A stretch of 14,754 nt of DNA from Verrucomicrobiales bacterium (lineage in GTDB: Bacteria > Verrucomicrobiota > Verrucomicrobiia > Verrucomicrobiales > DEV007), in assembly GCA_007123695.1 (NCBI GenBank), contig SLGN01000068.1, positions 1 to 14,754 of the forward strand, given 5' to 3'. The position numbers and the translations under genes are program-made. Shown piece by piece: positions 1 through 6,198 of the stretch; position 1 is the stretch's first letter, and each line of letters opens with the position of its first letter. The notes beneath the pieces are model-generated. The model was not told the DNA's origin. It was given only the letters and a program-made list of their open reading frames with translations, and searched no databases.

Positions 1-27
1 GCCCGCAACTGAGCCGACCGGGCCCTG

Positions 28-57
28 CCGACCCCGCCCTTGAACCTGAGGGGTCGG
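28..57. repeat. Short inverted repeat, possible end of an upstream transcript
   Basis: The arms CCGACCCC (28-35) and GGGGTCGG (50-57) are perfectly complementary over 8 bp around a 14-base loop. No T-run follows on either strand, so this is not a classical intrinsic terminator. It could end a gene lying left of the window or sit in the leader of the enzyme gene that starts at 129. The 9-mer GTCGGTCGG occurs at 53-61 and again at 98-106. No convincing promoter was found in 1-128. Confidence 0.25.
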
Positions 58-128
58 TCGGGTAGAGTCGAGGCTCTTCATAGAAATCCCCAACCCCGTC
101 GGTCGGAATCCCGGCCCGAATTCCTCCC

Positions 129-1526
129 ATGTCCACCCATCCCAAAGCCGCCCGCATCAAGGAAGCCACCCTCCACCTCCTCCCCATCGCGATGCGAGTG
201 CCGCTGAAGTTCGGGGCGCAAGTGCTCGACTCGGTCACGTGCGCGCGCGTCCGCGTCGTGGTCGAGGGGATGGACGGGAAAACCGCATTCGGCTGGGGCG
301 AGACCCCGCTCGCCGTCGCTTGGGTCTGGCCCTCGCCGCTGCCCTACGACGAGCGGCTCGAGGCCCTGCAGGACTTCACCCTCGCCATCGCCCGCCGCCT
401 CCCCGAATGGGGCGCTTGCGGCCACGCCTTCGAGCTGGGCCACGACTTCATCGAGCACGAGCTGCACGCCCTGCAGCAGGCCTTCAATGCGGACCGCGCC
501 CCCGAGGCCGCCCTGCCGCATCTCGCTGCGCTGGTCTGCTTTTCGCTCTTCGACATCGCCGTCCACGACGCCTACGGCAAGCTCCACGACCGGCCCGTCT
601 ACGAGACCTACGGGGCCGAATTCCTCCCGCGCGACCTCGCCGACTTCCTCGAGCCAGTCGAGGGCGGCCCCTCCTTCCGCGGCCTCCATCCCGCCGACTT
701 CCTCGTGAAGGAAGCGCCGAAAAAGTTGCCCGTCTGGCACCTCGTCGGCGGGCTCGACGCGATCGACCCTGCCGACCTTACCGGAGACGAGCCCGACGAC
801 GGCTACCCCGTGCTGCTGCGCGACTGGATCCGCGAGGACGGGCTCGACTGCCTGAAAGTCAAGCTGCGCGGCAATGACGCGGTCTGGGACTACGAGCGCA
901 TGGTCAAGATCGGCGCGATCTGCCGCGAGACGGACGTGACCTGGCTGACGGCCGACTTCAACTGCACCGTGACCGAGCCCGACTACGTCAACGAGATCCT
1001 CGACCGACTCAAGAGCGACGACCCCGCGACCTACCAGAAGCTGCTCTACGTCGAGCAGCCCTTTCCCTACGACCTCGAGGCCAACCGCATCGACGTGCGC
1101 AGCGTCAGCGCCCGCAAGCCGCTCTTCATGGACGAAAGCGCGCACGATTGGCGTTTTGTCAGGCTCGGCCGCGAGCTCGGCTGGAGCGGCGTCGCCCTGA
1201 AGACCTGCAAGACGCAGACCGGCGCCCTGCTGAGCCTCTGCTGGGCCAAGGCCCATGGCATGACCCTGATGGTGCAGGACCTCACCAATCCGATGCTCGC
1301 GCAGGTTCCGCACTTTCTTCTCGCCGCGCACGCCGGCACGATCATGGGGGTCGAGTCCAACGGCATGCAGTTCTACCCCGAGGCCAGCGCGCCCGAGCGC
1401 GAGGTCCACCCCGGCCTCTACCGGAGGAAACAGGGTGTCCTCGACGGCTCAACCCTGTCGGGTCCGGGCTTCGGGTACCGGATCGAGGAAATCGCACGCG
1501 ATCTGCCCGAGCCGGTGTTCGGGTAG
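129..1526 (+). CDS. Enolase-superfamily enzyme (mandelate racemase/muconate lactonizing type)
   Basis: This 465-residue protein has the TIM-barrel active site of the enolase superfamily, whose members abstract a proton alpha to a carboxylate and stabilise the enolate with Mg2+. Visible are a KxK pair (K243, K245) in the second-strand position, metal ligands D276 (TADFN), E309 (YVEQP) and D335 (FMDES), and K358 (VALKTCK) in the sixth-strand position. Spacings between these residues are close to those of muconate lactonizing enzyme, and two opposed lysines place it nearer the MLE/dipeptide-epimerase/acid-sugar branch than the Lys/His mandelate racemase branch. It is about 90 residues longer than usual family members, partly through an insert near residues 162-199 before the barrel. 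The ATG is preceded by CCTCCC, with no Shine-Dalgarno; the stop is TAG. It converges on the Uma2 gene. The substrate cannot be read from sequence; a sugar acid is a guess. It is predicted cytoplasmic, with no signal peptide. Confidence 0.9.
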   Translation: MSTHPKAARIKEATLHLLPIAMRVPLKFGAQVLDSVTCARVRVVVEGMDGKTAFGWGETPLAVAWVWPSPLPYDERLEALQDFTLAIARRLPEWGACGHAFELGHDFIEHELHALQQAFNADRAPEAALPHLAALVCFSLFDIAVHDAYGKLHDRPVYETYGAEFLPRDLADFLEPVEGGPSFRGLHPADFLVKEAPKKLPVWHLVGGLDAIDPADLTGDEPDDGYPVLLRDWIREDGLDCLKVKLRGNDAVWDYERMVKIGAICRETDVTWLTADFNCTVTEPDYVNEILDRLKSDDPATYQKLLYVEQPFPYDLEANRIDVRSVSARKPLFMDESAHDWRFVRLGRELGWSGVALKTCKTQTGALLSLCWAKAHGMTLMVQDLTNPMLAQVPHFLLAAHAGTIMGVESNGMQFYPEASAPEREVHPGLYRRKQGVLDGSTLSGPGFGYRIEEIARDLPEPVFG

Positions 1527-1554
1527 GGGGGTCTTGGCGGTTCCGGCGTGGGGA

Positions 1555-1568
1555 CGGGTTCAGACCCG
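1555..1568. terminator. Weak hairpin between convergent genes
   Basis: In the 78-base gap between two convergent stop codons, CGGGT (1555-1559) and ACCCG (1564-1568) form a 5-bp stem around TCAG. There is no T-tract on either side. It is the only compact hairpin I see in the gap and may help end transcription from either side. The support is weak. Confidence 0.15.
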
Positions 1569-1604
1569 CGGGGACGGTCCGGTGAAACCTCGACCTTGCC
1601 CCCG

Positions 1605-2246
1605 TCACAACGCCTCGCGGAAACGCTCGATCGCCTCCATCCAATCGGGGATGCGGGCGCACTCGGCGAGGCGCCCGACGGGGAGGTCGGGGAGAAGGCG
1701 GCTGGCGGGCAGCGGACCCTCGTAGCCTTCCGGGCCGAGCGACCAGACCTCCAGCCGGTCCTCGCGCCAGAGCCAGACCTCGGGCACGGCGAGGCGGCGG
1801 TAGATCTCGAGCTTGGGCAGCCCGCCGCTGGAAAGGGCGATCTCGAGAACGAGGTCGGGAACCTCCTTGCGCTCGCCGAGGCACCACGACTCGTCGGGCT
1901 CGGCCCCGGCCTGCTCCAGCCGCTTGATCGTGGCCTGCCCGCGCGGGTAGACCGGGACGCGGCGGGCGATGAAATACTGCGCCAGCAAGTCGGCCAGCCA
2001 CTTCTTGAGTTCTTCGTGCCGGGATGAGGTGCCCATGATTTCGAGAACGCCGTCGAGGTAGAAAAGGCGCGATCCATCGAGGTCCTCGGCGAAGGCGGCG
2101 TCGATGGCCTCGTAGGTCTCCCAGTCGAGGACGCTGAGGAGGATGCGGTCCTCGGCCTCGGCCGCCTCCCCTCTGTCCGCTCCGGCACGGCCTCTCGCCG
2201 CCTTGCGGAAGGCGGGCTTCTCCAAGAGTTCGAGAACCATGGACAT
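1605..2246 (-). CDS. Uma2 family (DUF820) PD-(D/E)XK nuclease-like protein
   Basis: This is a 213-residue protein of the Uma2/DUF820 family, proteins with a restriction-endonuclease-like fold that are common in cyanobacteria and PVC bacteria and mostly uncharacterised. The N-terminal half carries the family's YLDGVLEIM and HEELKKWLADLL segments. The core has PDLVLEI with D131 and E135, then K145 in LPKLEIYRR, followed by VPEVWLW, giving the D-ExK pattern expected for metal-dependent cleavage. The ATG at 2246 was chosen because residues upstream of it do not resemble the family; a second ATG at 2240 is equally possible. It lies 70 bases after the oxidoreductase on the same strand and may be read through from it. 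No partner antitoxin, methylase or transposase is adjacent, so its role (solitary endonuclease, defence remnant or other) is open. Confidence 0.8.
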   Translation of the reverse strand: MSMVLELLEKPAFRKAARGRAGADRGEAAEAEDRILLSVLDWETYEAIDAAFAEDLDGSRLFYLDGVLEIMGTSSRHEELKKWLADLLAQYFIARRVPVYPRGQATIKRLEQAGAEPDESWCLGERKEVPDLVLEIALSSGGLPKLEIYRRLAVPEVWLWREDRLEVWSLGPEGYEGPLPASRLLPDLPVGRLAECARIPDWMEAIERFREAL

Positions 2247-2316
2247 GCGCAAGCTTAGCGCGGGCGACCGCCCTTGGCAAGGAGCCGCACGCCGCCACGC
2301 CGTCAAGACGGGCCAC

Positions 2317-3402
2317 TCACAAGGCGACCTCGCGGCCGCCGTCCCTCGCGGAGCGCAGACAGGCATCGAGCACGATCTGGGTCTGCAGGGAGATGCGCGG
2401 CCAATGCGGATCGGGGGCGCCGCCGAGGACGAGTTCGCCGAAGCGGCGCAGCAGCTTTGTCTCCTGTGCCGTGGCGTGCCCGTCGCCGTGCTCGCGGGTG
2501 CCGACCCGCCGGGCGTGCCGCTCCATTTCGAAACGGCAGCCGTCCACGGCGAAGCAGGCCTGGTTCACTTCGTAGGAAAGCTCGGCCCCGTGCCAGGGCA
2601 GCACGAAGTCGTCGATCAGGATGTTCCCGCGGGTGCCGCTCAGGTGGAGCCACTGCTGGTGCTCGTTTTCGAAGCTGCAATAGAGGGAGGCGGTGAGACC
2701 GCCGTCGAACATCAGCTCGCCGGAAAAGGACACCGGCACCCCGCGGTGTTCGCGGATGAGGCGGCCGAAGGCGGCGCGGGGCGTCTCGTAGCGCGCCGCC
2801 CAGAGGATGGCCCGCAAGCAGTACCAGCCGAGGTCTCCGAGGCATCCCAGCGGCTCGAGCTCGGGGTCGAGGCGGATGTTCTGCGTGTAGCAGTCTTCGG
2901 ACGCGAGGAAGCTGAACTGGGTCGCGATGCGGCGCAGGTCGCCGACGGCTTCGCCGCCGTCCAGCTCGTCGCGGACCTTGGCGAGCCGTTCGTTGTGCAT
3001 GAACATGACGCCGTCCATGAACTGCACGCCGGCGCGCTCGCAGGCCTCGGTAATTTCGCGCACCTCCCCGGCATCGGCGCCGCAAGGCTTCTCGCAGAGC
3101 ACGTGCTTGCCGGCGGCAGCGGCGGCGAGGACCCATTGCTTGCGGAGACCGGTGGGCAGGGGGATGTAGACGGCGTCGATCTCGGGGTCGGCGAGGAGGG
3201 ACTCGTAGTCGCCGTAGGCCCGCGGCGCGGGATCGACGGGGGCCTCGGCCTGGCATTCGGCGACGAAGGAGGCGGCCCGCTCTTCGGTGCGGCTCGCCAC
3301 CGCAGCGACGCGACCATTTCCGCTCAGGCGGATCGCCTGCCAGTTTTTTCGGGCAATGCCCGCAGTTCCGAGGATGCCCCAGCGGCAGATGGATTGGCTC
3401 AT
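2317..3402 (-). CDS. Gfo/Idh/MocA family NAD(P)-dependent oxidoreductase
   Basis: This 361-residue protein oxidises or reduces a sugar, polyol or related compound with NAD(P). An N-terminal Rossmann fold begins immediately (GILGTAGIA, residues 9-17), a dinucleotide-binding loop of the Gfo/Idh/MocA type. The hallmark EKP motif is at 104-106 (VLCEKP), with K105 the expected catalytic lysine. The C-terminal alpha/beta domain has GDLGWYCL (189-196), typical of the branch holding dihydrodiol dehydrogenases and D-xylose 1-dehydrogenases. The ATG at 3402 (MSQS) was chosen because the fold starts seven residues later; the frame stays open upstream to 3564 but that part is low-complexity and unlike the family. 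The upstream sequence is pyrimidine-rich with no Shine-Dalgarno. It may work on the same kind of substrates as the racemase-like enzyme nearby, but they are on opposite strands. The exact substrate is unknown. Confidence 0.88.
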   Translation of the reverse strand: MSQSICRWGILGTAGIARKNWQAIRLSGNGRVAAVASRTEERAASFVAECQAEAPVDPAPRAYGDYESLLADPEIDAVYIPLPTGLRKQWVLAAAAAGKHVLCEKPCGADAGEVREITEACERAGVQFMDGVMFMHNERLAKVRDELDGGEAVGDLRRIATQFSFLASEDCYTQNIRLDPELEPLGCLGDLGWYCLRAILWAARYETPRAAFGRLIREHRGVPVSFSGELMFDGGLTASLYCSFENEHQQWLHLSGTRGNILIDDFVLPWHGAELSYEVNQACFAVDGCRFEMERHARRVGTREHGDGHATAQETKLLRRFGELVLGGAPDPHWPRISLQTQIVLDACLRSARDGGREVAL

Positions 3403-3465
3403 GGAAAGAGGGGAAAAGTGGGTTTCAGCGGCAAGACGACCGGCTCTGGTTGAGGGGGTGGGTAG

Positions 3466-3484
3466 AAAAAACGCTGCAAAAGCG
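3466..3484 (-). terminator. Candidate intrinsic terminator after the SHD1 peptidase gene
   Basis: Read on the minus strand, CGCT (3484-3481), a TTTGC loop and AGCG (3475-3472) are followed directly by six T (3471-3466). The stem is only 4 bp but the U-tract abuts it exactly. It lies about 95 bases past the peptidase stop and about 65 bases before the oxidoreductase start, so it would separate the two transcripts. The rest of the 177-base gap holds a GC-rich inverted repeat (GCGGC 3521-3525 with GCCGC 3534-3538) and nothing else I can name. Confidence 0.3.
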
Positions 3485-3579
3485 ACATCGTAGCCGCGCC
3501 GGGAGCGGGACGCAAGGGCGGCGGCCGGCCGGAGCCGCGGCACCGACGCCCGACCCTCCCGCATCGAAGGGCCGCAGGA

Positions 3580-4767
3580 TCAGCGGAAATGGATCCGCAC
3601 CCCGCGGGATCGCCAGCCCTGCGTGATGTCGGCCTCCATCTCCTCCCAGCTTCGCCCGGCGAGGAGGGGCTCGTAGGCTTCCGGCGGTGTGAGTCCCGCC
3701 TTCAGCCCCTTCAGAAAGGCCTTGATGTTGGCCGCGTCGCGGTCCCCGTCCATGTGGAAGTAGTAGTAGACGATCAGGGCGGCGAGTCCGTAGTTGCGGT
3801 TCCCGTCGGAAAGGAAGGACTCGTAGCTCTGCGAGAAAAAGGATTCCAGGCGCGGGGCGTCGATGTTGGTGCCGAGGGCCCGTCCTCCCTGTCCGTCGCG
3901 ACCGTAGTCGGTGACGTGGGCTTTCAACCGGGAGAGATCGTTCACGCTGAACTTGCCGGAACGGTAGCCGGAGAGGGCGACATATTCGGCAATGCCCTCT
4001 GAGAACCAGCCGCGAGCCCCTTCGCCGAAATACTCGACGTCGGTGAGCTGGTGGGTGATTTCGTGCGAGAGGGTTGTGTTCTCCTTGCTGTGGTCCACGC
4101 TGTAGTTGCTGCCGACCTTTTTCACGCCCAGGCTTGTGAGCGGAACGAGGATGTCACCCTCGCCGCCGCGGCTGATGTAGACTCCGGCGGAATCGGGCGG
4201 TCCGCCTTTGGAGACGTAGGCCTCGCGCGTCTCGAAGAGGTGGATCCGGTGTCGCTCCTGGCGGAAGGGCTTGACCATGCCGAGCGGCAGCTCGCGGCAG
4301 ACTTGGTTGGTCGCCTCGAAGAGCAGCGAGAAGCGCTTCACCAAAGAGGTGTTCAGCTTAACGTCGCTGATGAACTCGTAGTGCGGGCTCGCGTAGACGT
4401 ATTCGCCCTCGGCGGGATCCTCTTTGATCACCTCGATGGGCTGATCGACCGGGACCGAGACCGTGCCGGGCCAGGGGCCTTCCCAATTCGGCGAGATCTT
4501 CGAGTCGTTTGAGAGGTCGGCGAGATCGCCTTTCTTCCACTCAGTAATGAATTCCTGGTCCGATGTGGAGAGGGAATCGATGCGAACCTCGAAGTTCCTA
4601 CCGCCCATTTCCAGAACCGCCTTCTCCCCGACGACCTCGACGAGGCTGGCGGTGATGGTCCTGCCGTCCCGGTTGGTCCAGGAGCGCTCTTTCGCAACCA
4701 CGGAAACGGACGCGCCAAGGAGGACCGAGAGAAGCGTAAGACGGGAAAGGGGACTTGATGGATCCAT
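3580..4767 (-). CDS. Secreted SHD1-domain metallopeptidase (DUF1570-like, HExxH)
   Basis: This 395-residue exported zinc-protease-like protein starts with a signal peptide: R9, then a hydrophobic stretch 10-24, with probable cleavage after A25. Residues about 28-75 form an SHD1 domain (RSWTNRDGRTITASLV through LSTSDQEFI), a small beta-rich module of PVC secreted proteins thought to mediate binding. The catalytic part has HEITH at 235-239 and a downstream glutamate in WFSEGIAEY (E257, or E261), the gluzincin arrangement where two histidines and a glutamate hold zinc and E236 acts as base; this matches the DUF1570 type. The mature protein should act in the periplasm or outside. The ATG at 4767 is fixed by the signal peptide; the frame is open further upstream but unlike protein. 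A strong promoter-like pair ends nine bases before the ATG. The substrate is unknown, and nearby genes do not suggest one. Confidence 0.85.
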   Translation of the reverse strand: MDPSSPLSRLTLLSVLLGASVSVVAKERSWTNRDGRTITASLVEVVGEKAVLEMGGRNFEVRIDSLSTSDQEFITEWKKGDLADLSNDSKISPNWEGPWPGTVSVPVDQPIEVIKEDPAEGEYVYASPHYEFISDVKLNTSLVKRFSLLFEATNQVCRELPLGMVKPFRQERHRIHLFETREAYVSKGGPPDSAGVYISRGGEGDILVPLTSLGVKKVGSNYSVDHSKENTTLSHEITHQLTDVEYFGEGARGWFSEGIAEYVALSGYRSGKFSVNDLSRLKAHVTDYGRDGQGGRALGTNIDAPRLESFFSQSYESFLSDGNRNYGLAALIVYYYFHMDGDRDAANIKAFLKGLKAGLTPPEAYEPLLAGRSWEEMEADITQGWRSRGVRIHFR

Positions 4768-4776
4768 TGGCAGGTC

Positions 4777-4805
4777 ATTGTAGAGGGAGCGAAGATCGGG
4801 ATCAA
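4777..4805 (-). promoter_or_regulatory. Sigma70-like promoter of the SHD1 peptidase gene, near-leaderless
   Basis: On the minus strand TTGATC (4805-4800, four of six consensus bases) is followed after exactly 17 bases by TACAAT (4782-4777, five of six). The peptidase ATG at 4767 begins only nine bases after the -10 box. A transcript starting at the usual distance would carry at most about three bases of leader, so the mRNA would be leaderless or nearly so. This also means the peptidase can be expressed apart from hslO and the RNase III gene 92 bases upstream. Confidence 0.5.
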
Positions 4806-4859
4806 GCCCGAAGCGCAAGGCCGGCAGATGTGAGGCACGGACCACCGCACCCGCCGCCC

Positions 4860-5159
4860 TCAGCGCCGCCGCCGCTGTTCCTGTTTTTCGAAAAGGGGCA
4901 GCAGCTCGGCTTCGATCCAGGCGAAGGCGGCCTCCATGCCCTCGTCCCGGTAGAGCCGGCCGATTTCGGCCTCGACCGCGGTGGGGTTGCCGCGGCAGGC
5001 GAGGAACTGGTTCGAGGTCATGCGCCGCTGGGTCTCGCCGCAGACGGTGCCGCGCTCGCGCAGGATCCAACTGCGGGCGTAGAGGTCGAGCACGGTGTCG
5101 CCGATCCAGGCGAGCTCCTGCTCGCGCCGCCGCGGGTCGTCCTTGCGGGGGCGTTTCAT
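4860..5159 (-). CDS. Very short RNase III-domain protein, Mini-III-like
   Basis: This 99-residue protein resembles the nuclease domain of RNase III, closest in pattern to Mini-III (MrnC), which trims 23S rRNA precursors and lacks a dsRNA-binding domain. LAWIGDTVLDLYAR (16-29) matches the Mini-III signature (recalled as LAYIGDA, then EVYVR) with metal-binding D21. TAVEAEIGRLYRDEG (60-74) matches the second signature, with E63 as the second catalytic acid. RMTSNQFLA (46-54) matches the helix between them. Only 42 residues separate D21 and E63, against about 71 in Bacillus subtilis Mini-III by my recollection, so a loop of roughly 29 residues is missing. The protein ends in a basic tail (EQRRRR). 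The start is fixed by a 4-base ATGA overlap with the hslO stop, implying translational coupling. It could be a working minimal nuclease or a non-catalytic derivative. Confidence 0.7.
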   Translation of the reverse strand: MKRPRKDDPRRREQELAWIGDTVLDLYARSWILRERGTVCGETQRRMTSNQFLACRGNPTAVEAEIGRLYRDEGMEAAFAWIEAELLPLFEKQEQRRRR

Positions 5160-5962
5160 CGCGGGGCTTCGCTGCGGTAGGCCTCGAGGGCCTCGCGCGT
5201 GATGGTGTAGCGGGCCCCGCAGCGAGGACAGCCCGCCGCCACGACCTCGCTGCCGGCGAAGACCGACTCCAGCGTCGCCTCGCTCATCCCCGAAACGATC
5301 GGGTAGATCCGCTCGGGTCCGCAGCCGCAGTGGAAGCGGTAGGCGCGCCGCTCCAGCAGGCTGAGGGTCTCGGTCCGGTCGATTTCGCGGATGGCCTCCT
5401 CGTCGAGCCCCTCCAGCCAGCCGAGGTCGCAGTCGGGCTGGGCCGAAACGAAGACGAAGTCGTCGCCGCCGTATCGGAAGTAGCGGCCGGGGCGCTGCTC
5501 GCTCTGCCGGTAGTATTCCTCGGCGACGGCGAAGAAATCGAGCCGCCCGACTTCGACGAAGCTCTGGCGCGGCTCCTGCCCGGGGACGTTCACCTGCGAG
5601 ACGAAGAGATTGCGGTCGCGCTCGCGGATGTCCTCGGTGAAGACGCGCCCGACGACGTTGCCGAGCCGGTTGCTCCCGGTCAGGAAGAAGTTCTGGAGAG
5701 GGTCCTGCCAGCTCAAGGTCCAGGCCACGGCTTCGTTCCAAGGCCGCGAGGCGAGGTGCAGGGTCAGGGCGGCGAGCCCATCCTTGACCGCGGCATCCTG
5801 CTCCGGATCGAGGCGGATGCCGTGCTGCATCAGATGGAGGTAGAAGTCGGTGTAGATCGCGGTGAAGTCGGCGCGCACGAGGAGGGCGTTGCGCTCGCGC
5901 ACGAAGTAGCTGCGGACCTCGATCGGTTCGTTTTCCGTGTCTTTTCCGGGATCGTTGAGCAT
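5156..5962 (-). CDS. hslO: Hsp33 redox-regulated chaperone (divergent)
   Basis: This 268-residue protein belongs to the Hsp33 family, cytoplasmic holdase chaperones switched on when oxidation releases zinc from four C-terminal cysteines. All four are present: CGC at 212-214 (C212, C214) within FHCGCGPERIYPIV, and CPRC at 245-248 (C245, C248). The phenylalanine before the first cysteine and ER after the second are also family features. The N-terminal two thirds is divergent; the stretch around 78-110 (AVAWTLSWQDPLQNFFLTGS) does not show the usual enterobacterial glycine-rich pattern. The ATG at 5962 (MLND) is the only start close to the conserved part, although the frame is open to 6220. No Shine-Dalgarno is present; the codon before ATG closes a GC-rich hairpin. 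The stop overlaps the start of the RNase III gene by ATGA. The family assignment is firm because of the cysteine motif. Confidence 0.9.
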   Translation of the reverse strand: MLNDPGKDTENEPIEVRSYFVRERNALLVRADFTAIYTDFYLHLMQHGIRLDPEQDAAVKDGLAALTLHLASRPWNEAVAWTLSWQDPLQNFFLTGSNRLGNVVGRVFTEDIRERDRNLFVSQVNVPGQEPRQSFVEVGRLDFFAVAEEYYRQSEQRPGRYFRYGGDDFVFVSAQPDCDLGWLEGLDEEAIREIDRTETLSLLERRAYRFHCGCGPERIYPIVSGMSEATLESVFAGSEVVAAGCPRCGARYTITREALEAYRSEAPR

Positions 5963-5992
5963 GGGGCGGTGCGAGCCCCGGATGCGTCCGGG
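5963..5992 (-). promoter_or_regulatory. Two mutually exclusive hairpins in the hslO leader
   Basis: On the mRNA strand, CCCGGA (5992-5987), loop CGCA and TCCGGG (5982-5977) form a perfect 6-bp stem. Overlapping it, GGGGC (5979-5975), a 7-base loop and GCCCC (5967-5963) form a 5-bp stem whose last base touches the ATG. They share bases 5977-5979, so only one can form. The second would block the ribosome landing site, the first would free it. The structure is read from the sequence; a regulatory role is inference. The remaining 206 bases up to the divergent gene at 6199 show no clear hslO promoter. Confidence 0.3.
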
Positions 5993-6133
5993 ACTGTCTT
6001 GATAGCCAACTAACTTACGCCCTCTTTGCCCCCGACGCGACCCGCCGGGCTGGAAAAATGCGCCGCACCGGGATCCGTGCCCGCTCCGTGCGATGCGGCA
6101 AACCGCCGAGCCGCCCATTGCGTGTTTTTGATC

Positions 6134-6162
6134 TTGCCGAAATTTGTCGAATCGGTCACAAT
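6134..6162 (+). promoter_or_regulatory. Possible sigma70-like promoter of the GYF/PH gene
   Basis: TTGCCG (6134-6139) and CACAAT (6157-6162) are spaced by 17 bases; each matches the consensus at four of six positions. The region is clearly AT-richer than its surroundings, as expected of a promoter. Transcription would start near 6169, leaving a leader of about 30 bases. The -10 box lies inside the first copy of a 9-base direct repeat. Confidence 0.3.
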
Positions 6163-6185
6163 GTGCGCTCACAATGTAAATACAT
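6156..6185 (+). repeat. Direct repeat and palindrome, candidate operator
   Basis: TCACAATGT occurs at 6156-6164 and again at 6169-6177, a 13-base period. The second copy runs into ATGTA-AA-TACAT (6174-6185), a perfect inverted repeat with 5-base arms. All lie within 45 bases of the GYF/PH start codon and overlap the proposed -10 box. The arrangement resembles a regulator binding site, but no regulator gene lies beside it. Confidence 0.35.
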
Positions 6186-6198
6186 TCAGAGTCCCGCC

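Noticed and set aside
78..1409. Long open frame on the minus strand (443 codons)
   Set aside because: It is antisense to the enolase-superfamily gene, is rich in Gly, Val, Ala and Glu without any domain, and arises from the GC-rich third positions of the true gene.
1605..2246. Uma2 protein as part of a defence island or mobile element
   Set aside because: No transposase, integrase, methyltransferase, toxin-antitoxin gene or terminal repeat flanks it; solitary Uma2 genes are common.
1342..2316. Open frame on the minus strand (324 codons)
   Set aside because: It is Arg/Pro/Gly-rich and out of frame with the Uma2 gene on the same strand, which has recognisable motifs; a GC shadow.
2143..3453. 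Open frame on the plus strand (436 codons)
   Set aside because: It is antisense to the Gfo/Idh/MocA gene, which carries the GxxGxA loop and EKP motif; no domain is seen in this frame.
5330..6013. Open frame on the plus strand (227 codons)
   Set aside because: It is antisense to hslO, whose four zinc cysteines make the minus-strand reading certain.
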